Assembly: GCA_011033025.1 (NCBI GenBank)
Contig: WFMF01000441.1
Span: 87,433 to 151,432 of the forward strand
Reading direction: 5' to 3'
Length of the DNA stretch: 64,000 bases
Source of the DNA: Beroe forskalii
Lineage: Eukaryota; Ctenophora; Nuda; Beroida; Beroidae
The translations under genes were made by a program, and so were the position numbers. Shown here in pieces: positions 59,201 through 64,000 of this stretch (its first letter is position 1; each line of letters opens with the position of its first letter). The notes beneath the pieces are model-generated. The model did not search any database. It was not told the DNA's origin and was given only the letters and a program-made list of their open reading frames with translations.

Positions 59201-59954
59201 AACATTATCACTCCACTAATTGCTTCTCCATCTGTACCTAATTTGATGAGATACGCCTATTTGTGCTCTGACAGATTACTGAAACATGGTTTGTTTATTT
59301 AATGAGATTTCACTTACCATGTTTCAATCACGAAATTGCATCAATTGTACAATGTACTTGTATAAACACTACCCTTTTCCCTTATACACTAGATCTAGCG
59401 TCACCATTCCTTTCTTATTTTGCATGTCTGGTTGGCGCCTGGCGGTTATTCTCAATTCGCTTTCCAAGTTTTCAATTTCTAAGAAAAACATACCGTGTTT
59501 TGTTATTCCTAATTTTAATTTGTCCTGAACTCCTGAAGTTACTTCTTACTCGGTCTTCGATGCACAACAGAACTATTTCCTCCTGTTTACCTGCCTAGTG
59601 CTTGATACCAATCATATTCTGAAACCACTCTCTTTTCCCCATTTTGAATATCAATGATAATAACTGAGATTCACAAAAGGATCACATACTTAAAAAGTGA
59701 TCCCAAATGGTAAATCAGATGGCTAGGTTACTCTAAGAACTTATTGTGGATTGTTGATTTGACAGTTCCTGTCTTCTTTTCTTCCCTAGCCCATAAAGCC
59801 ATAACTTACGTAAACGTTCACATTGTCTCTAAATAATTGAGTTCACGCAATGTGCTGCGCGCACATAGCGCGTTTCGGTTTAATTTGAATCTTTTCAGCA
59901 TTGAATTTGAAAATTTTGATAATTGCAATTCGAGCCCCGAGGTAAACTTATGTC

Positions 59955-60250
59955 CGTATTACCCAACATTCAAGGTCGTCTTTAACAAAATTTAAAGCTG
60001 AGGTGGGCTTTAAATGAATTTAAAGACGAGTTCGTATTCCTCAACAACAACATAAAGGTGACCTTTAAATTTAAAGGTGACCTTTAAAGGTGACCTTTAA
60101 ACGGTATTAGCCAACAAATTTAAAGACGAGGTCAGCTTTAAATTCGGTAAAGGTCACCTTTAAATCGTAAAAATTTAAAGCTGACCTCGGAGCTACTTTA
60201 AATTTAAAGGTCACCTTTAAATCCTCTTTACGTTGTAATTTGCCTTATGT
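59955..60250. repeat. AAAGGTGACCTTT repeat block 1
   Basis: Repeats of tttaaaggtgacctttaaa and agctgaccttt-like words in both orientations, starting near acccaacattcaagg. Confidence 0.75.
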
Positions 60251-60559
60251 TTGCAGAATACCTATTGATAGATCCCTGCAGTTTGAACTGGTGCTTACCC
60301 ATTGAAGAACAATGCACATGAATTAGGGGAAATTATTTTGAATTCTCGAATGAATTGGCGGCTGCTGGTGTGCCGACTTCCCTCAGAAGAAAACCTCCAG
60401 TATTCCGAGAGTCCGAGTAATTTGGCTTGACTGTAGACATATCGGCATAAACTATGTCTAGTAACACTAACAAATGAAATGGTATATCGGAATTCTGATA
60501 TCAACTAATATTCGATAGCTAGATTTTACAGCTTCGCCAAGAGCTTGATTCGTTTGATG

Positions 60560-63130
60560 CTTTCAGACTTGCCTCGTATCGTATTTAAGTATTCGGGGGA
60601 TATCAGTGAGTAAGTGCACAGACATATATGGTGAGAAAGTGCATTTAGCCAAATTTCAGAGATACCACCCACCCCATATTGCAGTTACTCACAATAATCC
60701 AATTAATACTAAGTGATTTTTGAAAAATTTTTCAGGCACCACCCCAAAATATCGGCTAATTTGACTATTTAGACAGTTATGACAGAATTTTATTTCAACA
60801 AAATGCAACATTCTGATGAATGGTAGATTTTACACGCTAGATCAGATCACTAAATACAAATTACTGCCTTGATATAATAATAAAAGTATAACTTTCTATT
60901 GGTTCACTAATACACCCGCTTAAACTATAAAATAGTGATAGGATAGGGATACTTAATATATATTAGTAGGTTCGCTAACTTTTCCCATGCATATTATGCA
61001 TGCTTATGCACTACTATCTTTCTGCTCACCTACTAATATTAGTATTGGCCATCATTTCAATGCATATTGTGCATATGAAACTCGGCTTCGCCTCGTCTAA
61101 TATGCATCAATATGCATCTCAATGCTGTCGAATACTAATATATTATATGGCTCCCAAGCCCTTATTTGCTATCATGTACATGGTAGTATTGAAGGGTTAC
61201 TAACCTGAACCAGGTTAATAACCCTTTATATTGAGTCCCTGAGACGGGTTATTAGTCCAGATCGACCGAATAACCCCAACGACATTAAGAGTAAATTTTA
61301 TCAATTGAACAATCTTAATCTTGGCTGCATAATCACATTCGTCGCAACAGCAATTAGAGCTTCTCAAAATCAGAGGAGTCAAAAATTAGGTGCTCTAAAT
61401 CAGTCTTAACGAAATCCATGATAGCAAACGGCGATTGAAACACATACTGTTCATCCGGGCTTACAATTTATTTCCGGTATCACGGTTTGACATGACTCTG
61501 TACTCGAGAATCGAGATTCGAGATGAATCATGAACCACAATTAGAATGTTAAAACTTTCTGCCAAACAAATTAGCGGTAGACTCTTATAGCGTCATTATC
61601 ATGCGTATAAACGTATAAGTAGAGAATTCAAAGTACCGACCAAGCTCCCTTATAATTATGTGATAGCCCAGGCTAATTCTGATGGAATTTTAAGAATTAC
61701 CATGATGTTCAGGTGAAGAGGAAAAGGGTATCGCTTCATTGAGTTATCGATTCAACACATGAAGATGAACGAATTATCTAAACATCTAACTATAATCCGG
61801 TGTAATTCATTTTCATTCGGCCTGTAAATTCTGTACTGCATATTTGAGTATTCGATACTTTAAAAACTAAATGTAATCAGCCCTGTGAATAAGATTACCA
61901 ATGGCTCTTGCTTCCGGGAGTCTGCAGCTCTATCGAAAGACCATTATTTTCCATGTTTTAACTACGTTTTTAATGAGTGGTTTCGCCATATAATATCACT
62001 ATTAACCTCAGTAGAGATAAGTAACATCTAGTTTTGAACTCGGCTTCGCCTCGTACAAAACACATCATTATTGAACTCGGCTTCGCCTCTCGTACAATAA
62101 TGCATATATATGTCGCTCGCTACCGCAACATATATCATGTTACTTACCTCTACTTCGGTTAATAGTTCTATATTACATGTATTGATAGCAATATGATCCC
62201 TACCATGTTAGGAATGTTTAATTTATTTTCTAATTTCTATAGTTCATAGAAGAAATTATGAAAAAAATTATTATTCACGAGTGTCGACAAGCTTTTATCA
62301 TAAACTAGAGCGTATTACATACGTTGAATCTCAACCATAACAATGATTGTATGGATCTGCAAACAAGAAGACAATAATAATTGCAAATTATGAATATTTA
62401 ATAACCTAACCGTTTGATTTTATTATGGGAAAAACTTTTGATTGTTGAACATTCAACGAAAAGTACACGCACAACTTCGCACGGTGACGAATAGAAAGTC
62501 AGACTCAGTAGGTATGGACGTGTAGACGACAGAAAGCCGTATCAAAGTATCAATTCTGGGATTGGCTGGGATTAGAAAAACATTCTAATATCATTAAAGT
62601 TACTGTTACCGTTCAGTATTTTGTCTCCAGACCGGCTCAGTAGGTACACGATCATTATCCGCGCCAAGTAGACTGTATAAGTGTATAGAGAGTATAGAGA
62701 TAGTAATGCTGGTAATGTAGGTAATATTATGTATGATATGGTGTAATCGTGTAATCAATATCTAAATGAACTGGCTAGATTACTAGATATAGTTCTAGAT
62801 ATAGTTCTATAATTAGTTGTGACTTCAATTTTGAGATACAATCATATACCACATCGAAATGCTTTTGAAATACCTATATTTACATCCGAAACAAAGCTAC
62901 ATATATTGCGGTTTTTGCTGCGCCTCATAAATGAGTAAGTGATATTTAGCATGACCTTGGGACACCACCCTTTTCAAAGAATTCCCTATAATTAACTGCA
63001 ATGTGGTAACTGCATTTCTGAATTTTGGAGCACGACCACCACGTGAGTAAGTGGGCATAAGGTCTGTGCACTTACTCACTGATATCCCCCGAAGTATTTA
63101 CAATACTGTGGCATGCGAGGCTGAAGTCTG
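60560..63130. mobile_element. Possible 2.6-kb element with about 65-bp inverted ends
   Basis: 60570-60633 (cgggggatatcagtgagtaa, gtgcacagac) recurs inverted at 63062-63121. The interior is AT-rich with no coding frame and includes hairpin words actcggcttcgcctcgt at 61080, 62040 and 62073. Confidence 0.55.
61000..62160. repeat. ctcggcttcgcctcgt hairpin words
   Basis: Short palindromic-centre words (ctcggcttcgcctcgt) occur at about 61081, 62039 and 62074 beside atgcat-rich AT sequence. A diverged relative is at about 6015 (ctcggcttctcctcgt). They may mark tips of decayed foldback elements. Confidence 0.5.
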
Positions 63131-63269
63131 GATGATTTCATTATTTATCACCATGATTTCAGTCGCCTATCCGATACTCCGTAAACTGATACTCATGCAG
63201 GAAGTAAATTTCCCATGAACTCAGAAGTGTGGGTGAAGAGGGGTCATAAAAACCGGTCAAACCGGTTTT

Positions 63270-63475
63270 GATCATTAAAGACGACCTTCGTTGGGGAATA
63301 CCAAATAAGAGTCGATTTAAAGGTGACCTTTACGTAAAATTTTGGTGGACTTTAAATTTAAAGTCGACCTTAAATTTGTTAGGTAATACCTCAAATTTTT
63401 AAATTCCCAATTTTTAAAGGTCGCCTTTAGATTTAAAGACGAGCTCGTCTTTAAAAGATCATGTTGGGTCATAGT
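63270..63475. repeat. AAAGGTGACCTTT repeat block 2
   Basis: Related to block 1 (aaaggtgacctttacg, aaagacgagctcgtctttaa), ending catgttgggtcatag, which is inverted relative to the start of block 1. Confidence 0.75.
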
Positions 63476-64000
63476 GCGTATACACTATACAGTATACAGT
63501 ACCTATTCATTATTGGTTGATGAATTGATTTTGATATGGTCTCGATAGTTGACACTCAATGCATTGTACACATGATACAAATGATAGATGGAACCAATTT
63601 TCGATCTGTTACATATAAGTATTTGCCTAATCTAATCTTCTAATTTAAATTATACTGATGATTCCGATTTTATACTTAGTCTAGCTTCATCCTCCTCATA
63701 TAATGTCAAATGGCTGCGAATCAAACTGTCACTCAAGTATTTCCCTCGTCTTTGAAAATGAAACCAGTCGGATACAACAGACAGTTGTCTGATTCCATTG
63801 CCTCTATATTCCGATCACGTCTGATTCAGTCACCTCTTATCTAGAGGTGAGAACTTTCAAATAATTGACCAGTGACATTATATTAACCTCCTATTGTGAC
63901 TACAGCCATCTCTGAAAATTGCAAAATCTAGTAACTGTTGAGTCAATCTCCTTTGACTCCTGTCACCAGTGACTCGTGTGACTTCTGGGTCACGAAACCT
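63476..64000. other. Gene-less window end
   Basis: No coding frame, repeat or RNA gene that I can support. Confidence 0.5.

Overview
The window looks like nuclear DNA of an invertebrate animal. Genes are split by GT-AG introns, there are no operons or Shine-Dalgarno sites, and the recognisable products are animal proteins (STAT, CMTR1, cytosolic tryptophanyl-tRNA synthetase, EDEM1-like, LDLa-7TM receptor, M14 carboxypeptidase). The LDLa-rich receptor, intronless class-A-like receptors and dense short foldback elements would suit an early-branching or marine invertebrate, but the sequence alone does not name the phylum. All gene models were read by eye from open frames, splice sites and family motifs.

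Layout. 1-400 (+): C-terminal end of a 7TM receptor cut by the window edge; it belongs to a duplication of about 1.14 kb whose other copy lies at 37.1-38.3 kb. 1750-4767 (-): N-terminal exons of CMTR1 (G-patch). 5377-8553 (-): cytosolic TrpRS, with odd splice junctions. 8.8-14 kb: foldback elements, a 143-bp satellite and GC-rich UUCG-type hairpin arrays. 14.2-14.9 kb (-): 3' exons of an unidentified gene. 15504-18796 (-): LDLa/7TM receptor. 20.5-21.35 kb (-): 3' exons of a CCCH zinc-finger gene. 22.7-24.0 kb (-): truncated, frameshifted EDEM1-like gene. 24-31.5 kb: no genes seen, several foldback repeats. 31591-52141 (-): a complete STAT gene, 18 exons, 769 residues, all canonical splice sites. 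Its 6.7-kb intron 15, which splits the SH2 domain, holds two intact single-exon genes on the opposite strand: a carboxypeptidase A-like protease and the full-length 7TM receptor. 53381-56899 (+): an inverted partial copy of STAT exons 3-11 with frameshifts in the first two exons. 58.6-64 kb: foldback repeats, no genes seen.

The most unusual signal is that tandem repeats in the STAT locus repeatedly straddle exon-intron junctions. Repeat units at the donors of exons 6 (inverted copy), 7, 11, 14 and 15 each carry the end of the exon plus its 5' splice site, in arrays of 3 to several dozen units, and exon 2 has similar partial copies. A TrpRS acceptor is also tandemly duplicated. Arrays differ between the two STAT copies, so they are young. 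A 4.4-kb palindromic element in STAT intron 6 has a 3-bp target-site duplication and a matching empty site in the inverted copy.
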